This document shows, in pieces, positions 47,482 to 57,102 of a stretch of DNA of 64,000 bases (position 1 is its first letter; each line of letters starts with the position of its first letter). Where the stretch lies: assembly GCF_000498495.1 (NCBI RefSeq), contig NZ_AVCS01000028.1, positions 124,001-188,000 of the forward strand. Reading direction: 5' to 3'. Below the pieces are notes generated by a model. It saw only the letters and a program-made list of their open reading frames with translations, did no database searches and was not told the origin of the DNA. The DNA comes from Flavobacterium enshiense DK69. GTDB taxonomy: Bacteria > Bacteroidota > Bacteroidia > Flavobacteriales > Flavobacteriaceae. Made by a program: the position numbers and the translations under genes.

Positions 47482-48234
47482 TTAGCCGAAACGACCTGTA
47501 ATATAATTTTGTGTTCTTTCTTTTTTTGGGTTTGTAAACAGGTTTTTTGTTTTATCGTATTCAATCAACTCTCCCATATAGAAAAACGCAGTATTGTCGC
47601 TTACACGCCCGGCCTGCTGCATGTTATGGGTAACGATAACAATGGTATAATTATTTTTCAATTCATAAATAAGTTCTTCTATTTTGGTAGTAGAGATGGG
47701 ATCCAATGCAGATGTCGGCTCGTCCATCAGCAAAATAGAAGGCTGAATAGCCAAAGCGCGTGCAATACACAAACGCTGTTGCTGTCCTCCCGACAATTCA
47801 AATGCCGACTTATGTAATTTGTCTTTTACTTCTTCCCAAAGCGCTACCTGTTTAATTGACGTAATTACCCGTTCTTCAATCACTTTTTTATCGGTAATCC
47901 CATTTACCTTCAAACCGTAAGCAACATTCTCATAAATTGATTTCGGAAAGGGGTTCGGTTTTTGAAAAACCATACCTACATTCTTTCTCAAATCATCCAC
48001 ATTAGTATTTTTGGCGTAAATATTATGTCCGTCAATATAAATTTCACCGTTAAGATGCGTTTTATCAATCAAATCATTCATTCGGTTAAGCAAACGTAAA
48101 TATGTCGATTTCCCGCATCCGGATGGCCCGATTAACGCGGTAACCGTATTCTCCTTCATCGATAACGTAATATCGTGCAAAGCCTGTGTTTCTCCGTAAT
48201 AAAAATTTACGTTTTTAGATTCAATTTTATGCAT
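47482..48234 (-). CDS. pstB: phosphate ABC transporter ATPase PstB
   Basis: A 250-residue ATPase of the high-affinity phosphate importer: Walker [21 protein letters not shown] (the RxxNRMND extension is PstB-specific), [20 protein letters not shown], signature [16 protein letters not shown], Walker [14 protein letters not shown] and [13 protein letters not shown]. The start is 1 bp after pstA. Confidence 0.97.
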   Translation of the reverse strand: MHKIESKNVNFYYGETQALHDITLSMKENTVTALIGPSGCGKSTYLRLLNRMNDLIDKTHLNGEIYIDGHNIYAKNTNVDDLRKNVGMVFQKPNPFPKSIYENVAYGLKVNGITDKKVIEERVITSIKQVALWEEVKDKLHKSAFELSGGQQQRLCIARALAIQPSILLMDEPTSALDPISTTKIEELIYELKNNYTIVIVTHNMQQAGRVSDNTAFFYMGELIEYDKTKNLFTNPKKERTQNYITGRFG

Positions 48235-48235
48235 G

Positions 48236-49114
48236 TTAATTCATTTTTACTTTTTTTCCGAAATACTTACGAAGCGCATTGGCCAGTAAATTGGAAACTA
48301 ATACAATTATAATTAAAATCAGAGCTGTTCCGTAAGCCATAGCTCTTGAAGCTTCAATATTTGTTCCACTTGTTGATATAACGTATAAGTGATATGGCAG
48401 TGCCATCGCCTGATCGAAAATCGATGTTGGCAACTTGGGTAGAAAATAAGCTGCGACCGTAAATAAAATGGGCGCTGTTTCACCTGAAACTCTTCCTATT
48501 GAAAGAATCAAACCAGTCAAAATGTTCGGAAAAGCTATTGGTAAAACCACCCGGCTTGTCGTTTGCCATTTACTGGCCCCTAATGCTAAACTGGCATGCC
48601 TGAAAGTATCATCAACTGCTTTCAGGGATTCTTCAGTAGTTCGTATCACCACAGGCAGCACAAGCAATCCCAATGTTAAAGAACCAGCCAAAAGCGAATC
48701 ACCAAATTCCAGTTTGTTCACGAATAATGCCATTCCAAACAAACCAAAAACAATAGAAGGAACTCCTGCAAGATTATTAGTCATTTGCTTAATGATCTTT
48801 TTCCCCCAGCCGTCCTTCACATATTCATTCATATAAATGGCAGCCAGAACCCCGACAGGAAACGCAAAAAGCATACTTCCCAAAACCAGGCAAAGCGTTC
48901 CGATAATTGCCGGATAAATTCCGCCCTGCGTCATTCCCTCTTTTGGCATTTCAGTAATAAATTCCCAACTGATAACGCTAAATCCTTTAATTACAATAAA
49001 AGCCAATATAATAAATAAAAGAGCTACAATCGAATAACTTATGAGCTGAAACAACCCGAAAGCTATACTTTGATTCCTTCTTTTAACTTTTGCCAATCGA
49101 TTTTCTTTCTTCAT
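48236..49114 (-). CDS. pstA: phosphate ABC transporter permease PstA
   Basis: A 292-residue inner-membrane permease with six transmembrane helices and the binding-protein-dependent EAA-type loop [20 protein letters not shown]. The [20 protein letters not shown] segment and [20 protein letters not shown] periplasmic loop are PstA-like. It starts 3 bp after pstC and 1 bp before pstB, which implies coupled translation. It forms the channel with PstC. Confidence 0.96.
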   Translation of the reverse strand: MKKENRLAKVKRRNQSIAFGLFQLISYSIVALLFIILAFIVIKGFSVISWEFITEMPKEGMTQGGIYPAIIGTLCLVLGSMLFAFPVGVLAAIYMNEYVKDGWGKKIIKQMTNNLAGVPSIVFGLFGMALFVNKLEFGDSLLAGSLTLGLLVLPVVIRTTEESLKAVDDTFRHASLALGASKWQTTSRVVLPIAFPNILTGLILSIGRVSGETAPILFTVAAYFLPKLPTSIFDQAMALPYHLYVISTSGTNIEASRAMAYGTALILIIIVLVSNLLANALRKYFGKKVKMN

Positions 49115-49117
49115 TTT

Positions 49118-50326
49118 TTAGTGCTTTTTATGCGAATTTCTATGAGTTACCACTTCGACCAGCATATTAATACAAAAAGTGATAATGAATAAGATACAAC
49201 CTAATGCGAACAATGCTTTATAGTGCATCCCTCCACTTGCCGCTTCTCCAAGTTCTGCTGCAATCGTAGCAGGTATTGTTCTAACCGGCGCTAACAGAGT
49301 ATGCGGAATTACAGCGGCATTTCCGGTAACCATCAAAACCGCCATAGTTTCACCAATTGCACGCCCAATTCCAAGAATAGCTCCTGCAGTAATCCCGGAC
49401 GCAGAATATGGTATAACAACTTTATAAATAGTTTGCCAGTGACTTGCCCCTAAAGCCAGACTTGCTTCTTTCATGGCACGCGGCGTGTTATTCATAGCAT
49501 CTTCTGAAATCGTTATAATCGTCGGTAATGCCATAATTGCCAACACTATACTACCAGCCAGACCAGTTTCTCCCACAGGCAGATTAAAAACATCCTGCAC
49601 CAAAGGAACAATTACAACCAAACCAAAGAATCCATAAACTACGGATGGTATTCCAGCCAACAATTCGATTAAAGGTTTAAGGAAGTTACGGGTACGTTTT
49701 CTGGCAATTTCACTTAAATAGATAGCGGCAGCCAAACCAATAGGCAAAGCAATCAATATTGCTCCGAAACTCACCCAAAGCGTACCTAAAATTAAAGGCT
49801 TAACCCCCATTTGAGCAACAGGATGCGCAGTTGGAAACCACTCTTCCCCTGATAAAAATTCTCGAACAGTTATCTTATTGATATCCAGTTCTCTCCCATG
49901 AAAGTTATTGGATTTGTATTTTTCCGAGAAAAATGCGATTACACCTGGTGTTTTAGACACATACTCATCTATCTTCTCAGGAAAATGTTCAAAGTTTTCA
50001 CCTAACTCTTCTTCCGAATAAAACTCCGTAATATCTTCTGTGCGAAACGGAACAATTGGTTCATTCTTACCACCTAACGCCGACCAGTTTGTTATTTTTT
50101 TATCAAAAATATCCTTAATCTGAGCCGGTTCAAGTTTTTTAATTGTATTCGATGGATGAACCGCCAGTAAAAAGCCTTCCTCAATTGGTTTTTTATTAAA
50201 AACACCTACTCCTTCAATAAAAAGAAAAAACACTATCAAGACAACCGTGATACTTGTAGTAGCACTACTCAGCATCAGAATCGTTTCTATTACTTTTTCC
50301 TTTATTTGCTTAAAATTTGTTTTCAA
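49118..50326 (-). CDS. pstC: phosphate ABC transporter permease PstC with a PstS-like extracytoplasmic insertion
   Basis: With start TTG at 50324-50326 the protein has 402 residues, longer than the usual 300-330. Frames starting further up (50359) cross the TACTTTTG promoter element and cannot be right. After TM1 (about 18-42) comes an extra segment of about 95 residues (53-146) with AVHPSNTIKKL, QIKDIFDKKITNWSALGG and IVPFRTED, which resembles the PstS region NPANKVGQLTREQIEKIYTG plus IKNWKEVGGADEKIV. A normal PstC core follows, with the EAA loop [21 protein letters not shown] and IGRAIGETMAVLMVTGNAA. It is the first gene of pstCAB-phoU. Confidence 0.9.
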   Translation of the reverse strand: MKTNFKQIKEKVIETILMLSSATTSITVVLIVFFLFIEGVGVFNKKPIEEGFLLAVHPSNTIKKLEPAQIKDIFDKKITNWSALGGKNEPIVPFRTEDITEFYSEEELGENFEHFPEKIDEYVSKTPGVIAFFSEKYKSNNFHGRELDINKITVREFLSGEEWFPTAHPVAQMGVKPLILGTLWVSFGAILIALPIGLAAAIYLSEIARKRTRNFLKPLIELLAGIPSVVYGFFGLVVIVPLVQDVFNLPVGETGLAGSIVLAIMALPTIITISEDAMNNTPRAMKEASLALGASHWQTIYKVVIPYSASGITAGAILGIGRAIGETMAVLMVTGNAAVIPHTLLAPVRTIPATIAAELGEAASGGMHYKALFALGCILFIITFCINMLVEVVTHRNSHKKH

Positions 50327-50348
50327 ATCTGTGATTTTATTTTCACCG

Positions 50349-50417
50349 CAAAAGTACACGAGGCAACCTTTAAGGATGTATTCTCTTTATTAACCTTGTG
50401 TTAAGTTAGTGTTAAGT
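50349..50417 (-). promoter_or_regulatory. pstC promoter with candidate Pho box
   Basis: On the minus strand TTAACA, TTAACA and TTAATA-like units repeat with an 11-bp period (within 50390-50416), upstream of the -7 element TACTTTTG (complement of 50349-50356). Eleven-base direct repeats are the known layout of PhoB/PhoP sites; TTAACA itself is Bacillus PhoP-like. Confidence 0.5.
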
Positions 50418-50456
50418 AGGCACTTATAAATTTACTAATTTCTTTTTTGTTTACAT

Positions 50457-50492
50457 AAAAAAAAGGCAACCTTAAAACAGATTGCCCTTTCC
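50457..50492 (-). terminator. terminator of pstS
   Basis: On the minus strand GGCAA / TTGCC with flanking AAAG / CTTT pairs is followed by eight T, just after the pstS stop. It separates the pstS transcript from pstC. Confidence 0.75.
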
Positions 50493-50513
50493 AAGTATAA
50501 TAAAAACCTTTTC

Positions 50514-51383
50514 TTAGTTTAACGGAATATAACCTACTTCAGAAACCACCTTCTGACCTTCAGGTGATAAGGCATAATCTACAACCACTTTAACTTTTGC
50601 CGCATTTGCTTTATCAAACATGTAAAACAAAGGTCTTGCAATTGGATAACTTTTATCTTTAGCAGCCGCAATAGAAGGTGCTACAAATGTTTTACCCTGG
50701 TCATAAGAAACAGCAATATGTTTCACCTCTTTAGATTCGTAAGCCAACCCAACGTAGCCAATCGCACCTTTAGTCTGTCCAACCGCTTGTACAATAGCAC
50801 CTGTAGCAGGCATACTTAAAACATCTGCTGCATAATTCTTTTTATCCATTACTTCTTCTTTAAAGAACTCATAAGTTCCTGAAGAAGACTCTCTTGAGTA
50901 AGTAACGATTTTCTCGTCTGCTCCACCAACCTCTTTCCAGTTTTTGATTTCTCCCGTATAGATTTTTTCAATTTGCTCGCGCGTTAACTGACCAACTTTA
51001 TTCGCAGGGTTAACAATTACCGCCAATGCATCAAACGCGATAGTGACTTTTTCCACTTCTTTTTTACCTTCAGAAAATTTCAATTTCTCTTCTGTTTTTA
51101 AATCTCTGGAAGCCATTGCGATATCTGTAGTTCCCTCTAAAAGAGCAGTTATACCAACACCGGTACCTCCTCCAACTACAGTAACACTAACATCCTTGTT
51201 ATTCTTCATCATTTCTTCAGATTCTTTTTGCGCTAAAGGCAAAACAGTATCACTACCTTTGATTGTTACGGCAGTCGCTGTTGAAGCCGTTTCAGTAGCC
51301 GTTGCTCCTTCTTCGTTTTTTCCTTTACCACAACTTAACATTCCAATTAAAGGCAACATTAAGAATAATGCTTTTTTTGTCAT
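50514..51383 (-). CDS. pstS: phosphate-binding lipoprotein PstS
   Basis: A 289-residue phosphate-binding protein of the Pst importer. Lipoprotein signal MTKKALFLMLPLIGMLSC, then a short Glu/Ala/Thr linker. Phosphate-contact motifs are visible: IKGSDTVLPLAQ, GGGTGVGITALLEGTTDIAMASR, and SRESSSGTYEFFKEEV. It has its own promoter and terminator, so expression can exceed that of the membrane components. It lies upstream of pstC in the same direction. Confidence 0.96.
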   Translation of the reverse strand: MTKKALFLMLPLIGMLSCGKGKNEEGATATETASTATAVTIKGSDTVLPLAQKESEEMMKNNKDVSVTVVGGGTGVGITALLEGTTDIAMASRDLKTEEKLKFSEGKKEVEKVTIAFDALAVIVNPANKVGQLTREQIEKIYTGEIKNWKEVGGADEKIVTYSRESSSGTYEFFKEEVMDKKNYAADVLSMPATGAIVQAVGQTKGAIGYVGLAYESKEVKHIAVSYDQGKTFVAPSIAAAKDKSYPIARPLFYMFDKANAAKVKVVVDYALSPEGQKVVSEVGYIPLN

Positions 51384-51407
51384 TTGTTTATCGTTTTAAT
51401 TTTAATG

Positions 51408-51443
51408 CAAAAGTATTTGAGATATATTAACTTATTGTTAACC
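51408..51443 (-). promoter_or_regulatory. pstS promoter with candidate Pho box
   Basis: On the minus strand TTAACA-N5-TTAATA lies 9 bp before the -7 element TACTTTTG (complement of 51408-51415). The -7 is identical to that of pstC, and the repeat sits where a -33 element would be. Confidence 0.55.
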
Positions 51444-51608
51444 CTGCATTATTGAACTGTTATTTTTACTTTCTCTAATGTAGAGTTAATTTCTTAATTC
51501 TAATAAATTACATTTGATTTTTAATTATTTATTTACGTAAAAATCACTTTTTTATAAAAAGCATTGAAAGATTTTTAAACTCATCCGCAAACTCTAATTT
51601 TGTACAAT

Positions 51609-51638
51609 AAAAAAGCGTTGATTTCTCAACGCTTTTTT
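51609..51638 (-). terminator. terminator of the porin gene
   Basis: On the minus strand AAAAAGCGTTGAG / CAACGCTTTTTT with a short loop, just after the porin stop. Confidence 0.85.
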
Positions 51639-51643
51639 ATTTT

Positions 51644-52885
51644 TTAAAAATTAAACTGTGCCTGTAGACGCAACAAACTTCCTTTTTGATGATTGTCTCT
51701 CTTAGCTGCATCTTCATATATCCTGTCTGATATAGTATAATCTGCAACAAATTCGAAGTTTTTAAAAGGCTGCCATTCCACACCAATCTCTAGATCGTTA
51801 ACTTTATAACTTCTGGCATCCAGCTCATGTTTTTTTCCACCTTCATACCAATGATACTTTACAAAAGGAAACAAAACGTGATTTTTAATTTTGGCATTGT
51901 ACGTAATTTGTCCGTATGCTCCCTCAAGTTGCTTTTCTTCAATTGTATTGTTTACAGGGTTGTATTGAGGCCCTTTCCCAATATTTGCCTCACCTTGAAA
52001 ACCAAAAGGCTTTGGATACCATACAAAGTGAACAGCTGCTCTTTGATCCGTAAATTCAGGATTACCATTTTCAATTAATGGAGCATTTGTACCTGTGGTA
52101 AGAGTATTCACAACATATTTACCATTGTAAGCCTGAATACCTGTTTCAAAAATCTGACCGTTGTCCAACACAACAGGATAAGTAAACCTTGCAACAATAT
52201 GCTGGCTGGTGTTAGCTTCCGGACGGTTAGCAGTCTGACCATTAAACATACCAACACCAAAAACCCCATAATCTCCCGAACCTTTTAATCCGTCGTCTAC
52301 TAATTTTTTAAACAATTGCCTTTTTTCTTTAGTAGCCCAATAAAAGAATATACCTAAGTCACGCTCATTTGCAACCGCACTATTCAAAGCATCTGCACGA
52401 TCAAGAGCCAGACGATTTTGAGAAGACTGCAAGTTTTCAAAACCAAAAGGTATTTTACTTTGCCCTACTCTAATTCTGTATTCTTTATCTTTGTCTAAAT
52501 TTAAGTCAAAATATGCATCTCTTATTTGAAAGAAATGCTTACCAGTTGGAGAAGCATCCGATGCAAAATCAGGTTGAATATATATATACAATCTCTCATG
52601 AACATCGCCGGAAAAAACAAGTCGTGCTCTTCTCAGAAAAAAGCTGTTTTTTCCTCCCCAAGATCTGTCGCACTGTTCACATCCCAAATCAGGATTTGTT
52701 TCTAACAACTTATTATATCTCACTTGTGCATATCCTCTCAGGGAAATTTTATCATACCATTTCTTTTCTTCCTTTTTAGGAGCAACTTCTTGAGGAGGAA
52801 CTTCAGTTTTTGTTTCCACAGTCGGTTCTTGTGCCGAAGCCATTAATGATAATAACAGCAGAGACTGTAATAAAAATTTCTTCAT
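51644..52885 (-). CDS. phosphate/polyphosphate-selective porin (OprO/OprP family)
   Basis: A 413-residue outer-membrane porin. Signal peptide MKKFLLQSLLLLSLMASAQ, a Pro/Glu/Lys-rich linker (about 20-42), then a 16-strand-type barrel with the family motifs FFLRRARLVFSGDVHERLYI and YRIRVGQSKIPFGFENLQSS, ending in the aromatic strand LRLQAQFNF. Adjacent to pstS and sharing its type of upstream repeats, it probably supplies phosphate across the outer membrane under starvation. Pyrophosphate specificity is not excluded. Confidence 0.9.
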   Translation of the reverse strand: MKKFLLQSLLLLSLMASAQEPTVETKTEVPPQEVAPKKEEKKWYDKISLRGYAQVRYNKLLETNPDLGCEQCDRSWGGKNSFFLRRARLVFSGDVHERLYIYIQPDFASDASPTGKHFFQIRDAYFDLNLDKDKEYRIRVGQSKIPFGFENLQSSQNRLALDRADALNSAVANERDLGIFFYWATKEKRQLFKKLVDDGLKGSGDYGVFGVGMFNGQTANRPEANTSQHIVARFTYPVVLDNGQIFETGIQAYNGKYVVNTLTTGTNAPLIENGNPEFTDQRAAVHFVWYPKPFGFQGEANIGKGPQYNPVNNTIEEKQLEGAYGQITYNAKIKNHVLFPFVKYHWYEGGKKHELDARSYKVNDLEIGVEWQPFKNFEFVADYTISDRIYEDAAKRDNHQKGSLLRLQAQFNF

Positions 52886-52919
52886 TTTAATAAATAATTA
52901 CCGTTGTTTAAATTCTGCG

Positions 52920-52966
52920 CAAACTTAAGGTTAAACATTGTTTCCAATATTAACTTAAGGTTATGT
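52920..52966 (-). promoter_or_regulatory. porin promoter with duplicated candidate Pho box
   Basis: On the plus strand the 12-mer AACTTAAGGTTA occurs at 52922-52933 and again at 52952-52963, exactly 30 bp apart. On the minus strand TAAGTTTG (complement of 52920-52927) is the -7 element, overlapping the promoter-proximal copy. ATAACC-N5-TTAATA again shows an 11-bp period. Confidence 0.5.
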
Positions 52967-53242
52967 TTGCGGTAACTTACTGTAAAATCAAACAGTTTTT
53001 TTCATTAAAAAAACATAGCACTCCTCTAATAACAAGGGTTTCATCTTGAATCAAACGAAAAAGCATACTTTTTTTTTAAAATAACGAAACAAACTTAACT
53101 TTATAAGTTTTTACTTATTCAAAATAAAAAAATTATCTTGACTATAAAACCACAATTTCCTTTTATCAATAAGTTAGATCAAAAATCAAATCATTTAATT
53201 ATAATCAACGGCTATAATACACCCACTAGCATATTTCCCACA
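52967..53242. other. intergenic region without recognisable gene
   Basis: About 276 AT-rich bases between the porin promoter and the DUF2490 terminator. I see long A/T runs and no coding sequence with plausible composition; a plus-strand frame from 53138 is a shadow without any family signature. Confidence 0.6.
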
Positions 53243-53280
53243 AAAAAAGGGCAGCAAATATCATCGCCACCCTTTTCTTT
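53243..53280 (-). terminator. terminator of the DUF2490 gene
   Basis: On the minus strand AAAGGGTGGC / GCTGCCCTTT (with G-T pairs) is followed by seven T. Confidence 0.65.
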
Positions 53281-53295
53281 ATTGAACCTGAAAAA

Positions 53296-54150
53296 CTATT
53301 CGTTTTCTTCAGTTGATTTCTTTTTAAAAATTGTAGTAAAATCTAGATTGTAAGTCAAAGCCAACTGATAAGTATGGTTATTTTCCTTATGAATCCCATC
53401 TCCTTTTTCAATGAACTGGTTCATATAACCGGTTTGGATATTACAATCTTTATTAAATCTCCAACCTAAAGCAAAGTACAAACGGTTCTGATCGAAAATG
53501 TTAGCCGTAACGTGTTTTCCGAAGTTTACAAAAATCTCATCGGAAGCAACAAAGAACAAAGTGTTATCCTTCATCTCCGGATTAGACAACGGAACCTGAA
53601 CTCTGAAACGGTAACGGGCTCTTTGACGGAATCTCCAATCTTCCGCATTTGGATTAGCAGCCAGGTAAGCATCAGATGGTCTTGTATAATCAACACCATT
53701 TTCCTTAACTAAATTGGCTAACCATCTTTGCTCCAAACGAAAACGACTGTCATATTGGAAACGGCCGATATGTTCGTGATTAATGACAAACTGCTCCCAG
53801 ATTCGCTGCTCGTTAAATGCATACTGATTGAATCTTGGAGTAGGTGTTTCTTTGGCTAATTCACCATACTCAAATGTTTCAACATAAGCCCAACCTGCCG
53901 TTACCATATAGGTTTTATTGATTTTGTAATCGACGCCAAATCGGACCAGGTTTTGCATTTGTTCTGAAAACCCCTCATTTCTTCTCCATTGTAATTCAGT
54001 ATGAAGTCCCCACTTCTCCGAAAGCTTGTGATTTCCTGTATAAAAAATCCAGGCATTGTACTGATCTACTTTGGGATCGAAAGTTTGGGCAAAAGCCCCA
54101 TTAGAAAAAGATAAAATCGTTAAAAATACGGTGATAAAAATTCTTTTCAT
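53296..54150 (-). CDS. DUF2490 family outer-membrane protein
   Basis: A 284-residue protein with signal peptide MKRIFITVFLTILSFSNGAFA and a barrel-like body matching DUF2490: NAWIFYTGNHKLSEKWGLHTELQWR, RFRLEQRWLANL, RQRARYRFRVQVPL, a NRLYFALGWRFNKDCNIQTGYM strand and a final aromatic strand. The function is unknown. It sits next to the phosphate porin and has a similar TTAA-rich promoter, suggesting it belongs to the same regulon. There is a Lys/Glu-rich tail after the last strand. Confidence 0.85.
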   Translation of the reverse strand: MKRIFITVFLTILSFSNGAFAQTFDPKVDQYNAWIFYTGNHKLSEKWGLHTELQWRRNEGFSEQMQNLVRFGVDYKINKTYMVTAGWAYVETFEYGELAKETPTPRFNQYAFNEQRIWEQFVINHEHIGRFQYDSRFRLEQRWLANLVKENGVDYTRPSDAYLAANPNAEDWRFRQRARYRFRVQVPLSNPEMKDNTLFFVASDEIFVNFGKHVTANIFDQNRLYFALGWRFNKDCNIQTGYMNQFIEKGDGIHKENNHTYQLALTYNLDFTTIFKKKSTEENE

Positions 54151-54173
54151 TTTGTGTTGTCTTAATCTTTAGG

Positions 54174-54210
54174 CAAAACTAGTGCTATTTATCAATATTA
54201 AGTTAATGTT
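54174..54210 (-). promoter_or_regulatory. DUF2490 gene promoter with candidate Pho box
   Basis: On the minus strand ATTAACTTAATATTG lies upstream of TAGTTTTG (complement of 54174-54181). The core TTAATATTG is shared with the porin promoter. Membership of a Pho regulon is inferred. Confidence 0.4.
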
Positions 54211-54332
54211 CGCATTCTGAAAACTTAAAATATCCGTTATCTTTTTAATTATCACTACTTTTGCAGCACAAATAAATTATAGTATCTGCATCTGATTTCC
54301 TTTTGCATTAAAACCGAAGTATACCATTAATA

Positions 54333-56033
54333 ATGAATCTGTCTGAAATCCTATCTCCAAGTTGTTTCATATCCTTTAAAGCGGAAATAGGTTCGTATTC
54401 GTTGCCGGAACGGTTCACCTTTCCGTTTTATTATGAACCGCATCCGTTAAGCATTTTGGCAGCCAAGGAATTACAGAACTATCTCGAAAACCAAACGGAT
54501 TGGGAACATAACTTCGGTTTGGATGAAAATCAGGAAGGATTGGTTATCGGAAAAATGTTTGGCGTGATGGTCGTTCGAAACCATCAAAATGAAATCGGTT
54601 ACTTAGCGGCTTTTTCAGGAAAATTGGCTGATAAAAACAGTCATCCATTATTTGTCCCGCCAATTTACGATATGCTCGAAGAAGACAGTTTTTTCATCAA
54701 AGGGATTAAAGAACTCAATAAGATCAATGAGCGAATCGAAATCTTGGAAAACAATCCGGATTTCATTTCACTTACCAAAGAACTTCAAATCGAAACAAAT
54801 TCGGCTGAACAGAAAATTGAAGATCAGAAAGTAAAAATGAGCGAGGCAAAAAAAGCCCGTAAACTGCTTCGAAAAAAAGCTCAGGAAGAAAATATGGATG
54901 CCGAATCATTGGAAACTTACATGAATGAATTAGTTCGTGAAAGTTTAAAAGACAAGTTTCTGATGAGAGAACTTACCAGCTATCTTGAGGAACGTCTCTC
55001 GGAAATAAAGAAAAAAATTACTGTTTATGCTGACGAAATCGCTTTCTTAAAAGAAGAACGCAAACAAAAATCGGCCAATTTGCAGCAACAACTTTTCGAC
55101 CAGTATCATTTCCTTAATAATAAAGGTGAAACCAAAAGCCTTTGCAATATTTTTGAAGCAACGGCTTTACTTAAACCGCCTGCCGCTGCAGGAGAATGTG
55201 CTGCGCCAAAACTTCTGCAATATGCCTATCTGAATAATCTAGAGCCTATTGCCATGGCTGAATTCTGGTGGGGCGAATCACCTAAATCAGAAATACGCAA
55301 GCACGGTCAGTTCTATCCGGCATGTCGTGGAAAATGTGAACCAATCTTAGGTCATATGCTTGAAGGTCTTGAAGTGGATGAAAATCCGCTATTGGTGAAT
55401 CCGGCGTTGGGTGTTCAGATTGAAACGATTTATGAAGACGATTATTTAGCTGTCATCAACAAACCAGCCGAATTCCTGTCGGTTCCCGGTATTAATATTC
55501 TGGATTCTGTTTACGAACGTATGAAACTGAAATACCCAGAAGCGACCGGTCCGTTAATCGTTCATCGCCTCGATATGGCAACTTCCGGATTATTGCTGAT
55601 TGCGAAAGACAAAGACTCTCACAAACTTTTACAGGGACAATTTATAAAACGAACCGTTAAAAAAAGATATACAGCTTTGCTAAACGGAATCGTAACCGGA
55701 AACGAAGGCGAAATCGATCTACCTTTGCGAATCGATTTAGACGACCGTCCGCGACAATTAGTCTGCTACGAATACGGAAAACCGGCAAAAACAAAATGGA
55801 AAGTTGTTGAGAGGAACAACCAGCAAACCAGAGTACATTTCTGGCCAATCACAGGAAGAACACATCAATTAAGAATGCACGCTTCACACGCTTCCGGATT
55901 AAACTGTCCGATTGTTGGCGACGATTTGTATGGAAAAAAAGCCGATCGCCTTCACCTGCACGCCGAATGGATAGAATTCAAACATCCGGTATCAAGAGAA
56001 ACGATGACTTTCGAAGTTGCTGCAGAATTTTAA
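54333..56033 (+). CDS. RluA-family RNA pseudouridine synthase with long N-terminal extension
   Basis: A 566-residue protein. Residues about 1-335 are an extension with a long coiled coil (about 120-260) and a conserved segment [20 protein letters not shown] followed by PACRGKC, whose Cys/His spacing could bind metal. Residues about 345-566 are the RluA catalytic domain with [18 protein letters not shown] (catalytic Asp), RYTALLNG and [15 protein letters not shown]. It isomerises uridine in rRNA or tRNA; the target cannot be told. The 3' end overlaps convergent ltaE by 4 bp. Confidence 0.9.
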   Translation: MNLSEILSPSCFISFKAEIGSYSLPERFTFPFYYEPHPLSILAAKELQNYLENQTDWEHNFGLDENQEGLVIGKMFGVMVVRNHQNEIGYLAAFSGKLADKNSHPLFVPPIYDMLEEDSFFIKGIKELNKINERIEILENNPDFISLTKELQIETNSAEQKIEDQKVKMSEAKKARKLLRKKAQEENMDAESLETYMNELVRESLKDKFLMRELTSYLEERLSEIKKKITVYADEIAFLKEERKQKSANLQQQLFDQYHFLNNKGETKSLCNIFEATALLKPPAAAGECAAPKLLQYAYLNNLEPIAMAEFWWGESPKSEIRKHGQFYPACRGKCEPILGHMLEGLEVDENPLLVNPALGVQIETIYEDDYLAVINKPAEFLSVPGINILDSVYERMKLKYPEATGPLIVHRLDMATSGLLLIAKDKDSHKLLQGQFIKRTVKKRYTALLNGIVTGNEGEIDLPLRIDLDDRPRQLVCYEYGKPAKTKWKVVERNNQQTRVHFWPITGRTHQLRMHASHASGLNCPIVGDDLYGKKADRLHLHAEWIEFKHPVSRETMTFEVAAEF

Positions 56034-57055
56034 AGCTCGATTTTCATTAAAGCTTCCAGCACATAATCATGCATTACCTGTTTGTAATCCAAATGAGTAA
56101 CGATGCGTAATTTTCCTTTACCCATCGAGCTTATGAAAATATTCTTCTGTTTTAATTTTTCCATCAGCAATGCTTCATCAAACTGAGGCTTAACAGAAAA
56201 AATAAGAATATTGGTTTCGATTGGCTCCACAGTATCCACCCAGTACAATCGTTGTAATAAAGCACCGATTTCTTTCGCACGACGATGATCTTCTTCCAAT
56301 CTACCTACATTATGTTGTAAAGCATACAATCCCGCGGCCGCCAAATAACCAATCTGACGCATTCCTCCACCTAATACTTTACGGATTCGCAATGCTCTGT
56401 GAATTGTTTCTTTGTCTCCCAAAAGCAAAGATCCCACAGGAGCTCCCATTCCTTTAGACAAACAAACGGATATTGTATCAAATAATTCACCGTATTGTTT
56501 CGGATGCTGGCGCTTGGCCACCAAAGCGTTCCATAAACGTGCACCATCCAAATGGTATTTCAGATTGTTATCGACACAAACCTGTTTAATCCTTTTTAGT
56601 TCCTCTATATCATAACAAGCTCCCCCTCCTTTATTGGTTGTATTTTCGATGCAAACCAAAGAGGTTTTAGGATTGTGGTAAAATTCAGGATCAGTGATAT
56701 GTTCCTCAACCTGAAGGGATGTAATCATTCCGCGATTTCCATCAACCAGCGAACACGAAACGCCGCTGTTAAATGATGCTCCTCCTGCTTCATACAAATA
56801 AACATGGGCCCATTTATCACAAATCAGCTGATCTCCTGGCTGGGTATGCAGTTTAATTGCCGCTTGATTTGCCATGGTTCCCGATGGAAAAAACAATGCC
56901 GCCTCCATTCCGAACAAATCCGCTACCGTTTCTTCCAATTCCACTGCCGTAGGATCCTGACGGTAAACGTCATCGCCCACTTTGGCACGAAACATATACT
57001 GCAACATTTCCTGGGTTGGTTTGGTAACCGTATCGCTAACTAAATTAATTTCCAT
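56030..57055 (-). CDS. ltaE: low-specificity L-threonine aldolase
   Basis: A 341-residue fold-type I PLP enzyme that splits threonine and allo-threonine into glycine and acetaldehyde. It starts [18 protein letters not shown] and has [33 protein letters not shown] (Asp for PLP nitrogen) and the Schiff-base lysine in [16 protein letters not shown]. Together with thrABC, gcvT and glyA in this window it connects threonine with glycine and C1 metabolism, although these are separate transcripts. Confidence 0.93.
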   Translation of the reverse strand: MEINLVSDTVTKPTQEMLQYMFRAKVGDDVYRQDPTAVELEETVADLFGMEAALFFPSGTMANQAAIKLHTQPGDQLICDKWAHVYLYEAGGASFNSGVSCSLVDGNRGMITSLQVEEHITDPEFYHNPKTSLVCIENTTNKGGGACYDIEELKRIKQVCVDNNLKYHLDGARLWNALVAKRQHPKQYGELFDTISVCLSKGMGAPVGSLLLGDKETIHRALRIRKVLGGGMRQIGYLAAAGLYALQHNVGRLEEDHRRAKEIGALLQRLYWVDTVEPIETNILIFSVKPQFDEALLMEKLKQKNIFISSMGKGKLRIVTHLDYKQVMHDYVLEALMKIEL

Positions 57056-57073
57056 ATTCTAAAAAGGAATGTC

Positions 57074-57081
57074 TATTTTTG
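57074..57081 (+). promoter_or_regulatory. -7 promoter element of prfB
   Basis: TATTTTTG matches TAnnTTTG and lies 21 bp before the prfB ATG. Confidence 0.5.
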
Positions 57082-57102
57082 CGGGATAAAACTACAATTT
57101 TT

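Noticed and set aside
53138..53353. Plus-strand 71-codon frame between porin and DUF2490 genes
   Set aside because: It crosses a terminator and the antisense 3' end of the DUF2490 gene; amino-acid composition is not protein-like.
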